Shown here one piece after another: positions 1-5,916 of a DNA stretch of 6,491 bases. Source of the DNA: Candidatus Dormiibacterota bacterium (GTDB taxonomy: Bacteria; Chloroflexota; Dormibacteria; UBA8260); assembly GCA_955652455.1 (NCBI GenBank), contig CATPBU010000135.1:1-6491 (forward strand). The letters run 5' to 3'. The position numbers and the translations under genes are program-made. Each line of letters opens with the position of its first letter. Within the stretch, counting starts at the first letter, position 1. The notes under the pieces are model-generated. The model did no database searches. It was not told where the DNA came from and saw only the letters and a program-made list of their open reading frames with translations.

Positions 1-1
1 G

Positions 2-604
2 CCCGTGTGGTTTCGCGACCCCGCACGTCACGCCGAGGAAGCCACCGAGGCTGCCACCATCGCGGACGAGACCACGCTCGCCGCGCTGAGCACCGACCCC
101 GCCGCGGCCGAGCCGGTATCCGATGAGCCCGGGGAACCTGCGGCCGTCGCCTCGGAGTTGCCCGTCGAGCCGGTCTGGCTTCGCCTCGCCGCGCCTCAAC
201 CCGAGGAAACGACAGCAGATTCAGACCCCAACGCCGACGCACCCCCGGACGACGACGCGGAGGCCACAACAGCCGCCGCGCTTCAACCTGAGGAAGCCGT
301 CGAGCACGCGTCGGCCGACCCGATGGAAGCGCGTGGGGCCACCGAGTTTGTGGCGCCTCGGCTCTACATCGACGTCGACGCCCTGCGTCAGGGGCTGACA
401 GACATCGCCGTGAAGTGGCTTGGTGCCGACGCCGCGGCGCCGGTGGCTGCCGCGATCACCACGGCGCGGCCTGGTGTGGACGACTTCGTGTCCACCATCC
501 GCGCCATCGGCACGATGCAGATTCCCGGACACGAGAGGTCCACCCTCCGCGCTATGACTCGTGAGATGCACTACTACGCCACTGAGGTGCTCTGCAGCGC
601 CTGA
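2..604 (+). CDS. Hypothetical acidic Ala/Glu/Pro-rich protein, 3' part (probably truncated by the window edge)
   Basis: I do not recognise this protein. The frame is open to the window edge. A GTG at 5 could start it, but no ribosome site can be seen, so it is probably the C-terminal part of a longer gene. Counted from that GTG, residues 10 to about 112 are low-complexity and acidic (Ala, Glu, Asp, Pro, Thr), typical of a disordered linker. Residues about 117-199 look folded: they start VAPRLYIDVDALRQG, include a KWLGADAAAPVAAAI stretch and end MHYYATEVLCSA. No membrane segment or catalytic motif is evident. The third codon positions are strongly G/C-rich, which supports this frame over the antisense one. 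It ends in TGA, 38 bases from the convergent end of fgd, and no convincing terminator hairpin lies between them. There is no visible functional link to the F420 genes. Confidence 0.6.
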   Translation, partial: PVWFRDPARHAEEATEAATIADETTLAALSTDPAAAEPVSDEPGEPAAVASELPVEPVWLRLAAPQPEETTADSDPNADAPPDDDAEATTAAALQPEEAVEHASADPMEARGATEFVAPRLYIDVDALRQGLTDIAVKWLGADAAAPVAAAITTARPGVDDFVSTIRAIGTMQIPGHERSTLRAMTREMHYYATEVLCSA

Positions 605-642
605 CCAGCGCGGGGGCTATCACTAGCGGCGACGCAGCACAG

Positions 643-1671
643 TCAGATGGCAGCGGTCGACGACGTGCCTGCGATTCGGCGCAGGCGGGGAAGAATCTCC
701 GCTGCATAGATGTTCAAGAATCGCTCCTGGTCGGGGCCCGGGGCGTGAAAGACGAGGTGGTTGAAGCCGAGATCCATGTAGCGCTGGATGGCTGCGACGT
801 GCTCATCGGGGTCCGAGGAAACGATCCACCGTCTGGCTGCGCGTTCCGCCGGTAGCGTGTCGGCACGACGCTCCATCTCCAGTGGGTCATCAAGACCCAT
901 CTTCTCCTCGGCACTGAGAGCCAGAGCCGCCCAATGACGCGTGTCGTCCATGGCGCGTCGCGCATCGGGATCGAAGGACACCTTCATCTCGATCATGAGA
1001 TCGATGTCGACGACATCACGCCCCGCTTTCTCAGCGCCCTCACGCAGCGCGGGCAGCAGCGTGTCGCTGTAGAGCGCGGGATCCTTGCCGCTGGTGCAGA
1101 TGAAGCCTTGCGCCACGCGGCCGGCGAGGCGTGAGGCTGCCGGACCAGACGCGGCGACGTAGACGGGCACGATCTGCTCGGGACGGTCGTAGATCGTCGC
1201 ACGCTCCGTCCGGTAGTACTGGCCGTGGTACGTGACCCGCTCCTCGGTCCAGAGGAGGTGGATGAGCTCGAGCGCCTCCTTCAGGCGCGCGAACCGCTCC
1301 TTGGAGTCCGGCCATGCTGTGCCCAGCGCCACCTCGTTGAGCGCTTCGCCTGTCCCCACGCCGAGGACGATCCGGCCGGGGCTGAGGCAGGCCAGGGTGG
1401 CAAACGCGTGCGCCACCACGGCCGGGTGGTATCGGAAGGTCGGGGTCAACACGCTGGTGCCGATGAGCACTCTATCGGTGCGTTCGCCGAGTGCGCCCAT
1501 CCACGAGAACGCGAACGGTGCATGGCCACCGGTGTGCCGCCATGGCTGCAGGTGATCGCTGATGAAGACGGAGTCGAAGCCGACCTTTTCAGCCCGGACG
1601 CCGTAGCCGAGAAGCGTGCGCGGGTCGAACTGCTCCGCGGAGGCCTTGTAACCGAACCTCAGCTGTTTCAC
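643..1671 (-). CDS. fgd: F420-dependent glucose-6-phosphate dehydrogenase (luciferase-like monooxygenase fold)
   Basis: This 342-residue protein should oxidise glucose 6-phosphate to 6-phosphogluconolactone while reducing cytosolic F420 to F420H2, the main source of F420H2 in mycobacteria. From memory it aligns almost without gaps with M. tuberculosis Fgd1 (336 aa). The N-terminus LRFGYKASAEQF, SDHLQPWRHTGGHAPF, GTSVLTPTFRY, GVGTGEALNE, GFICTSGK, RRWIVSSDPDE and FNHLVFHAPG are all family signatures. The active-site residues described for Fgd1 are present: Asp39, His40, Trp44 and Glu109, with the phosphate-binding Lys198, Lys259 and Arg283 equivalents at K196, K257 and the Arg of RRWIV. It lacks two residues just before the AWP motif relative to Fgd1. 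The GTG start places the N-terminus exactly where Fgd1 begins, although the ribosome site is weak. It is divergent from the EamA gene, and a palindromic operator candidate lies in the shared promoter region. A paralogue acting on another sugar phosphate is the main alternative. Confidence 0.93.
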   Translation of the reverse strand: MKQLRFGYKASAEQFDPRTLLGYGVRAEKVGFDSVFISDHLQPWRHTGGHAPFAFSWMGALGERTDRVLIGTSVLTPTFRYHPAVVAHAFATLACLSPGRIVLGVGTGEALNEVALGTAWPDSKERFARLKEALELIHLLWTEERVTYHGQYYRTERATIYDRPEQIVPVYVAASGPAASRLAGRVAQGFICTSGKDPALYSDTLLPALREGAEKAGRDVVDIDLMIEMKVSFDPDARRAMDDTRHWAALALSAEEKMGLDDPLEMERRADTLPAERAARRWIVSSDPDEHVAAIQRYMDLGFNHLVFHAPGPDQERFLNIYAAEILPRLRRIAGTSSTAAI

Positions 1672-1718
1672 GTCACTGGAGACCGAGGATGTCGGGAGCG
1701 CCGAAGGACGCCCGGAGG

Positions 1719-1732
1719 ATACAACCTTGTAT
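1719..1732. promoter_or_regulatory. Candidate operator 1: perfect 14-bp inverted repeat ATACAA-CC-TTGTAT
   Basis: The arms ATACAA and TTGTAT are perfect inverted repeats around a CC core. The site sits centrally in the 108-base gap between the divergent fgd and EamA genes, about 54 bases from each start codon. A near-copy lies in the other divergent promoter region at 4658-4671; in opposite orientation the two agree at 12 of 14 positions. A second, overlapping 8-bp palindrome, TGTATACA (1728-1735), shares its right arm. The size and symmetry suit a dimeric TetR- or GntR-type regulator. No regulator gene is in the window, so its identity is unknown. Confidence 0.6.
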
Positions 1733-1735
1733 ACA
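1730..1735 (+). promoter_or_regulatory. Possible -10 element (TATACA) for the EamA-cofE operon
   Basis: TATACA overlaps the right arm of operator 1 and resembles a sigma-70 type -10 box. No good -35 box lies 16-18 bases upstream. A transcript starting about 7 bases downstream would carry a GGGGGAG stretch at 1744-1750. On the opposite strand TATCCT (1721 to 1716) overlaps the left arm and could be the -10 for fgd. A repressor bound here would block both directions. Confidence 0.35.
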
Positions 1736-1779
1736 TAGGCGATGGGGGAGATACACGAGCGGTGAGCTCCAAGACCGCG

Positions 1780-2826
1780 ATGTCCGACTCTGACGTGGCC
1801 GCGCGAGCAAGTGTGGGTGCACCCCGGCGCGCACGGCTCGACCGCGTGTCGTTGGTGCTGGTTGCGATCGGGGCCATGTTGTGGGCCTCAGACGTGTTTT
1901 TTCGGACTGGGCTGGTGCGCCGCGGTGTGACCAGCAGCGAGGTGGTCTTCGCCGAGGATTTTCTCATCACTCTCGCGTTTGTACCGTTGTGGATGCGCAT
2001 CTGGCGAAACCTACGAAGTCATTCCAAGCGTACCGTCCTGGCTCTACTGGTGATCGGCGTCGGCCCCCAGGCGCTGGCGACCGTGCTGTTCACCCAGTCG
2101 ATCAGACTCGCGCTGCAGTCAGGGGCGGTGAGCGAGACCTACCTGCTGCAGCAGGTGCAACCGCTGATCGCGGTGGCGCTGGCATGGCTGGTGCTGAAGG
2201 AGCGCCGCCGTGCGTACTTCTGGCCGCTCGCGGCGGTGGGCCTCGCGGCGGTGTATCTCGTGGTGTTCGCCGATGCTCCTCTGCAGCCCCTTTCTGACCT
2301 GCAGCGCGGCCGGTTGCTGGCTGCGGCGTGCGCGGTCGGCGCCGCTCTGCTCTGGGCCACCGGGACGGTACTGGGTCGCTACGCGTTGCGCGACGTCTCG
2401 TTCGTCACCACGGCGGCCCTGCGCTTCACCGTCGCTCTGCCGGTGTTGCTGGTGATCATGCTGGTCAGCGACGGCCCGTCGGCGTTTGGCGCCTATCGGG
2501 CGTCCGATCTTCCCGATTTCGTCGGGCTGGCGGTGCTCCCCGGGCTCGGCGCAATCCTGCTCTACTACCGCGCCCTGCGCAGCACGCCGGCCTCACTCGC
2601 GACCCTTGCGGAAACCGCCTACCCGCTGACCGTGACGCTTCTGCTGGCCCTGCCGGCGCCATACGGGTTCCGCCAGCAGGTGTTTCCGCTGCAGATCCTC
2701 GGCGCCGCCCTGTTCATCGGTGTGATCATCGCCCTCAACGCGAGCAAAGAGCGTGTTGTCGTGGAAGCCCGCCCCGCGCTGCGCTGGCGCTCAGGTGGCG
2801 CGGCGTTCCACCGGCCGGTGGGTTAG
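1780..2826 (+). CDS. EamA-family (DMT superfamily) transporter
   Basis: This is a 348-residue, very hydrophobic inner-membrane protein with about ten membrane segments in two EamA repeats (roughly residues 23-163 and 178-320). Family hallmarks are the ALAWLVLKERRRAYFW stretch at the end of the first repeat, the helix starting LLWATGTVLGRYAL early in the second, and LQILGAALFIGVIIAL in the last segment. DMT-family proteins export or import small metabolites; the substrate cannot be read from the sequence. The charged tail (KERVVVEARPALRWR) should be cytoplasmic. The ATG at 1780 has no clear ribosome site. An in-frame GTG at 1762 has GGGGGAG 11 bases upstream and would add six residues, so the start is uncertain. 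The gene is followed after 24 bases by cofE in the same direction, probably in one transcript. That makes a substrate connected with F420 or its precursors conceivable but unproven. Confidence 0.86.
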   Translation: MSDSDVAARASVGAPRRARLDRVSLVLVAIGAMLWASDVFFRTGLVRRGVTSSEVVFAEDFLITLAFVPLWMRIWRNLRSHSKRTVLALLVIGVGPQALATVLFTQSIRLALQSGAVSETYLLQQVQPLIAVALAWLVLKERRRAYFWPLAAVGLAAVYLVVFADAPLQPLSDLQRGRLLAAACAVGAALLWATGTVLGRYALRDVSFVTTAALRFTVALPVLLVIMLVSDGPSAFGAYRASDLPDFVGLAVLPGLGAILLYYRALRSTPASLATLAETAYPLTVTLLLALPAPYGFRQQVFPLQILGAALFIGVIIALNASKERVVVEARPALRWRSGGAAFHRPVG

Positions 2827-2850
2827 CAGCAGCGCCCGCTGCCAAGAGCC

Positions 2851-3582
2851 ATGACCATCGAGATCATCCCCGTGCATGTCGAGACCGAGATCGTTTCTGG
2901 GGACGACCTCGCCGCAATGATCCACGTGAGGTCGGTGCCGCTCCGCGACCGCGATGTCGTCGTGGTGACGCAGAAGGCGGTGAGCAAGGCCGAAGGCCAG
3001 GTGGTGGACCTGGCTGATGTCGAGCCCTCGGCGGAGGCCGTGGAGCTCGCCGGATCGGGCAGCGATGCGCGCATCGTCGAAGTGATCCTTCGCGAAAGCC
3101 AGCGGGTGGTGCGTCATCGCGGCCCGCTGATCATCACCGAGACCCACCATGGTTTCATCTGCGCGAGCGCCGGCGTCGACCGCTCCAATGCACCACGGCC
3201 CGACTCCGTCGTGCTGCTGCCCCGGCGCCCCGACGCGTCTGCGCGCGATCTGCGCCGCCAGCTCGAGGAGTTGAGCGGCGCGGACCTCGCTGTGATCATC
3301 GCCGACACCATGGGGCGGCCGCAGCGCCAGGGAATCGTCGGCACAGCCATCGGGTCGAGCGGCATCGAGCCGCTACGCGACCTCGCCGGCCTGGTCGACC
3401 CCAACGGATATCACCTCTCCACCACGGTGGTTGCGGTCGCTGATGAGCTCGCGTGCGCAGCCGACCTGGTTCTCGGCAAGCTCGAACGCGTTCCGGCTGC
3501 GGTGATCAGAGGATACGGGGTCACCGGCGACGGACCGGCGAGCCTGCTCATCCGCGATCGGTCACTGGATCTCTTCGCCTAG
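2851..3582 (+). CDS. cofE: Coenzyme F420-0:L-glutamate ligase (stand-alone CofE)
   Basis: CofE adds L-glutamate residues to F420-0 using GTP, completing the side chain of coenzyme F420 in the cytosol. At 243 residues it matches stand-alone archaeal-type CofE. Signatures in order are DVVVVTQKAVSKAEGQVVDL (35-54), ETHHGFICASAGVDRSN (97-113), VIIADTMGRPQRQGIVGTAIG (148-168), DPNGYHLSTTVVAVADELACAADLVLG (183-209) and the RGYG / DRSLDLF tail. D110 and D152 sit where the metal-binding aspartates (about 109 and 150) of the Archaeoglobus enzyme are. There is no C-terminal nitroreductase domain, unlike mycobacterial FbiB, whose extra domain reduces dehydro-F420-0. That step must therefore be done by another protein, or the cell may start from phospholactate. 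The ATG follows a weak AAGAG ribosome site, 24 bases after the EamA gene. Its TAG stop overlaps the convergent cofC stop. Confidence 0.95.
   Translation: MTIEIIPVHVETEIVSGDDLAAMIHVRSVPLRDRDVVVVTQKAVSKAEGQVVDLADVEPSAEAVELAGSGSDARIVEVILRESQRVVRHRGPLIITETHHGFICASAGVDRSNAPRPDSVVLLPRRPDASARDLRRQLEELSGADLAVIIADTMGRPQRQGIVGTAIGSSGIEPLRDLAGLVDPNGYHLSTTVVAVADELACAADLVLGKLERVPAAVIRGYGVTGDGPASLLIRDRSLDLFA
3579..3582. other. Shared CTAG: overlapping stop codons of convergent cofE and cofC
   Basis: The palindrome CTAG reads TAG on the plus strand (3580-3582, end of cofE) and TAG on the minus strand (3581-3579, end of cofC). The two genes overlap by these four bases, so there is no intergenic space for a terminator. 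The 3' ends of the transcripts must be antisense to each other. Confidence 0.9.
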
Positions 3583-4184
3583 CGGGCGTACGCGCTCCGC
3601 TGCCGCGCCAGACGTACGGCACGGAGGTCAGCGACGGTGTCGACGTCAAGTGCCAGGCCGGGAATGTCGAGGATGACAGCCGGGATGCCGCGCACCTCAG
3701 CCTGCCGCGCGTGGGCGGCGGTGCTGAGCTGATGCCCAAACGCGGGGCTGAGCGCCGCCGCCGGGCGGACCAGCAGCGCGTTGGTGCCGCCATCGCGCGC
3801 ACGGGCGATGGCAACGCCGGGATCCGGCGCGGCCTGCACCAAAGCCAGGATGTCGGCAGCGCTGACCAGAGGCAGATCGGCCGAGAGATACAGCACTGCG
3901 GAGGGTAACGGTTGGATTGATCGCAACGCGTGCAGCAACCCCTCGTTCCAGGCGAGACCGCCGTCCGAGACCACGTCGACGCCCAGGGCGTCGGCCAGTT
4001 CGGGCGCTGTCGGCTCGGACGTTGCCAGCGCCACCGGACCCACCCCGGCGCCAAGCGCCGCCGCGACGGTGCGACGCAGCATGTGCAGCATCAAACGCCG
4101 GCGCGAATCCAGCGAAACGTCGGGGCTGAGCCGCTGCTTGGCGGTCGCCAACGCCTTCAGGGGAATCAGCACCTGGATGTTCAC
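3579..4184 (-). CDS. cofC: Phospholactate/phosphoenolpyruvate guanylyltransferase (CofC/FbiD)
   Basis: This 201-residue protein of the CofC family (GT-A nucleotidyltransferase fold) joins GTP to 2-phospho-L-lactate, or to phosphoenolpyruvate in the actinobacterial FbiD version. The product is the activated precursor that CofD/FbiA couples to the deazaflavin Fo. Signatures are IPLKALATAKQRLSP at 7-21 (nucleotide-binding loop), VLYLSADLPLVSAADI at 97-112 (the D-x-P metal/nucleotide region), ARDGGTNALLVRP at 129-141 and the LALDVDTVADL tail at 178-188. Which phospho-acid it uses cannot be decided by eye. I chose the GTG at 4184 because it gives the usual family N-terminus (short lead, then hydrophobic strand, then IPxKA), has GGGGA six bases upstream (4191-4195), and overlaps the stop of the upstream oxidoreductase as GTGA. 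An ATG at 4211 would add nine unlikely residues (MARQCRGRA). Confidence 0.92.
   Translation of the reverse strand: MNIQVLIPLKALATAKQRLSPDVSLDSRRRLMLHMLRRTVAAALGAGVGPVALATSEPTAPELADALGVDVVSDGGLAWNEGLLHALRSIQPLPSAVLYLSADLPLVSAADILALVQAAPDPGVAIARARDGGTNALLVRPAAALSPAFGHQLSTAAHARQAEVRGIPAVILDIPGLALDVDTVADLRAVRLARQRSAYAR
4181..4184 (-). other. GTGA start/stop overlap coupling the PPOX gene to cofC
   Basis: On the minus strand GTGA contains both the GTG start of cofC and the TGA stop of the upstream oxidoreductase gene. The GGGGA ribosome site for cofC (4191-4195) lies inside the upstream coding region. This is the standard arrangement for translational coupling and shows that both genes share one transcript. 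Confidence 0.85.
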
Positions 4185-4606
4185 GGCGCGTCCCCGGCAT
4201 TGGCGAGCCATCCGGCCCAGGAGTCAATCCGCAACTCAATGATTGGATGCAGTTCCGCCGGCGCGCTGTACTGCGGGTACCGAGCGAGCAGCATACTTCG
4301 CGGCTCCTCGAGATCGGCTGGGTCGTCGAGCACGCGCGCGTGCCCGTCGATACGCACCCACCAGAGCCGCGACCAGTCCTCGTCCCATTCGTGGAAGAGC
4401 ACAGCCCCGCGCGGATCCCGCTCGATGTTGGTCAGCCGCGTCAGCGCGCGGGTGCGCTTGGGCTTGGCGTCGACGGGAACGTAGACAAGCGGGTCGGCCA
4501 GCGCAAACACGCAGGGCACCAGGTGAGGTGAGCCATCGCGCCGCACGGTGCCCAGGATGGCGACCCGTGTCGTCTCGATCAGATCCAAGGCCGTGTTCCG
4601 ATCCAC
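4181..4606 (-). CDS. PPOX-class probable F420-dependent oxidoreductase, Rv0121 family
   Basis: This 141-residue protein has the split-barrel fold of pyridoxamine-phosphate-oxidase-like, flavin/F420-binding proteins. It starts with a strand typical of the family (TTRVAILGTVRRDGSPHLVPCVFAL, 12-36). It then has VPVDAKPKRTRALTRLTNIERDPRGAVLFHEW (43-74), DWSRLWWVRIDGHARV (77-92) and a RYPQYSAPAE...DSWAGW tail, which closely resembles M. tuberculosis Rv0121c as I recall it. Its natural substrate is unknown; relatives reduce compounds with F420H2 or bind flavin. The GTG at 4606 was chosen because AGGAGG (4617-4612) lies five bases upstream. The gene leads an operon with cofC through a four-base overlap, which supports F420 over FMN as cofactor. 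Its promoter region, shared with the divergent MFS gene, contains operator 2. Confidence 0.88.
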   Translation of the reverse strand: MDRNTALDLIETTRVAILGTVRRDGSPHLVPCVFALADPLVYVPVDAKPKRTRALTRLTNIERDPRGAVLFHEWDEDWSRLWWVRIDGHARVLDDPADLEEPRSMLLARYPQYSAPAELHPIIELRIDSWAGWLANAGDAP

Positions 4607-4611
4607 CAGCG

Positions 4612-4617
4612 CCTCCT
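4612..4617 (-). promoter_or_regulatory. Strong ribosome binding site (AGGAGG) for the PPOX gene
   Basis: The perfect AGGAGG on the minus strand, five bases before GTG at 4606, fixes the start. The frame is open further upstream, but this is the only well-placed start with a consensus site. Confidence 0.8.
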
Positions 4618-4646
4618 GCGCCTTGTCGAGCCGTGACCCGGCACAC

Positions 4647-4674
4647 TTGCGGCCGGCATACAAAGGTGTATATG
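4647..4674 (+). promoter_or_regulatory. Possible promoter for the MFS-mmsA operon overlapping operator 2
   Basis: A TATATG -10-like box (4669-4674) overlaps the right arm of operator 2, at the same offset as TATACA in operator 1. TTGCGG (4647-4652) lies 16 bases upstream and is a partial -35 match. On the minus strand TATGCC (4660 to 4655) is a weak candidate for the PPOX-cofC direction. Confidence 0.35.
4658..4671. promoter_or_regulatory. Candidate operator 2: inverted repeat ATACA-AAGG-TGTAT
   Basis: The five-base arms ATACA/TGTAT are perfect, and the sixth pair is mismatched. The site lies near the middle of the 109-base gap between the divergent PPOX and MFS genes, 58 and 52 bases from their starts. 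It matches operator 1 at 11 of 14 positions in the same orientation and 12 of 14 in reverse. I saw no third copy in the window. Its placement in both divergent promoters suggests a common regulator. Confidence 0.58.
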
Positions 4675-4715
4675 ACCATGCCCGACCTCGCCACGCTCTG
4701 CCGCAGATCACTCCG

Positions 4716-5903
4716 ATGACAACAGAGGCGGCGACTGGCGGCGGCCACGACGACGTGGTGCCTGACGTCAACGTCCGTCCGCTGCTGCTGGCCACGTTTG
4801 TGAGCGCGCTCGATCGCTTCTCCGTGGCGCCGATGCTGGTCGCGATGGGTCGCGACCTCAATGTCTCTTTGGGCAGCGCAAGTGCGGCGGCGAGTGTCTA
4901 CTTCCTCTGTTACGGACTCAGCCAGGCGGGTTGGGGACCGGTCAGCGATCGGTTTGGCCGGGTGCGGACGATGAGGTTCACGTTGATTCTGGGTGCGGTT
5001 GCCGGGCTGGCGTCCGCGGTGGCCCCGACGCTGCTGCTGCTGAGCGTGGCCCGAGCCCTGGCCGGAACCGCGTTCGCCGCCGTGACGCCCGGGAGCCTCG
5101 TCTACATCGGCGACAGCATGCCGTTCAGCCAGCGGCGCGGTCCGCTCAACCAGCTGGTGGCGGCCAACGCGACCGGCACCGCCGTCGCCATCATCGGCGG
5201 AGGTTTTGCCGCGTCGTTTGCGTCGTGGCGGATCGCCTTCGCGGTGCCTGCTGTGCTCGCCGTCTGGCTGGCGGTGATGTTCGGCAACCTTGCCGAGCCC
5301 ACCCAGCAAGGCTCGCGCCGCGGACCGATGCGGCAGTTCGCCATGGTTGTGCGGCGCCCATGGGCGCTGCTGGTCATCGGCATCGGCTGCGGCGAAGGCG
5401 CCGTGGTTCTCGGACTGCTCTCCTACCTGGCGGCGGCGCTCGAGACCGCCGGGGTCGGCGCGGCTCTCGCCGGAGCGGTTGTGGCGGTGTTTGGCGGGGC
5501 CGTGCTGGCGATGTCGCGGCTGTCTTCGCGGCTGGCCCTGGGGCGCAAGATGTCGACGGTGATGGGCTACGGGGGGGCGGCCTACGCCATCGCGTACTAC
5601 GCGAGTGCCTTCGGGCAGCCCGTGCTCGGGGTTTTGGCGTGCTCGTTCCTCCTCGGAATTGGGTGGGCGCTCATGCATCCGTTGGTGCAGTCGTGGGCCA
5701 CCGAGGTGGTGCCGGAGGCGCGCGCTTCGGCCGTGTCGCTCTTTGCGATGGCGCTGTTCGTAGGCAGCGCAGTCTCGGCCGCCATCGCTGCTCCGCTGGC
5801 CGAGACCCACCGATTCGGCACCATCTTTGTGAGCGCCGCGTTGCTGGCGACGCTCCTGACCTTCGTCGCGGTCATCGGCCGCCGTCGCTATGCTGGCGAC
5901 TGA
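4716..5903 (+). CDS. Major facilitator superfamily (MFS) transporter
   Basis: This is a 395-residue inner-membrane protein with about twelve hydrophobic segments, the usual MFS length. The clear motif A between segments 2 and 3 is GPVSDRFGRVRT (74-85). It follows a first helix of the type LLLATFVSALDRFSVAPML and a second, VYFLCYGLSQAGWG. RALAGTAFAAVTPGSLVYIGD (113-133) fits segment 4 and the following loop. A hydrophilic loop (about 192-215) separates the two halves. The layout is typical of drug/metabolite:proton antiporters, but the substrate is unknown. The ATG at 4716 was chosen because the N-terminus is then short and hydrophilic and enters helix 1 at about residue 22. The open frame extends further upstream, but that would cross the operator. 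There is no good ribosome site. It is followed after 13 bases by an aldehyde dehydrogenase gene, probably in the same transcript. Confidence 0.9.
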   Translation: MTTEAATGGGHDDVVPDVNVRPLLLATFVSALDRFSVAPMLVAMGRDLNVSLGSASAAASVYFLCYGLSQAGWGPVSDRFGRVRTMRFTLILGAVAGLASAVAPTLLLLSVARALAGTAFAAVTPGSLVYIGDSMPFSQRRGPLNQLVAANATGTAVAIIGGGFAASFASWRIAFAVPAVLAVWLAVMFGNLAEPTQQGSRRGPMRQFAMVVRRPWALLVIGIGCGEGAVVLGLLSYLAAALETAGVGAALAGAVVAVFGGAVLAMSRLSSRLALGRKMSTVMGYGGAAYAIAYYASAFGQPVLGVLACSFLLGIGWALMHPLVQSWATEVVPEARASAVSLFAMALFVGSAVSAAIAAPLAETHRFGTIFVSAALLATLLTFVAVIGRRRYAGD

Positions 5904-5906
5904 CAA

Positions 5907-5914
5907 GAGGAAGG
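5907..5914 (+). promoter_or_regulatory. Ribosome binding site (GAGGAAGG) for mmsA
   Basis: The purine-rich GAGGAAGG lies just after the MFS stop codon and shortly before ATG 5917, with GAGG six bases from the start. It supports this start and independent, strong initiation on a shared transcript. Confidence 0.75.
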
Positions 5915-5916
5915 AC

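Noticed and set aside
221..571. Minus-strand open frame inside the first gene
   Set aside because: Its composition is His/Arg/Gly-rich with no ribosome site, and codon-position bias supports the plus-strand frame.
605..642. Possible bidirectional terminator between the first gene and fgd
   Set aside because: The 38-base gap has GC-rich patches but no stem with good pairing and no T-tract on either strand.
1225..1779. Upstream extension of the EamA frame, antisense to fgd
   Set aside because: The extra residues are hydrophilic and featureless, lie opposite the clear fgd coding sequence, and would cross the divergent promoter.
4185..4211. Alternative ATG start for cofC at 4211
   Set aside because: The nine added residues (MARQCRGRA) are not typical of CofC. 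The GTG at 4184 has a GGGGA site and the coupled GTGA overlap.
4548..4715. Upstream extension of the MFS frame
   Set aside because: It overlaps the PPOX start, its AGGAGG site and operator 2. The added residues do not resemble an MFS N-terminus.
5571..5577. Run of seven G in the MFS gene, a potential frameshift or slippage site
   Set aside because: The frame continues unchanged through the run into conserved transmembrane segments, so there is no sign of a broken or programmed-shift gene.
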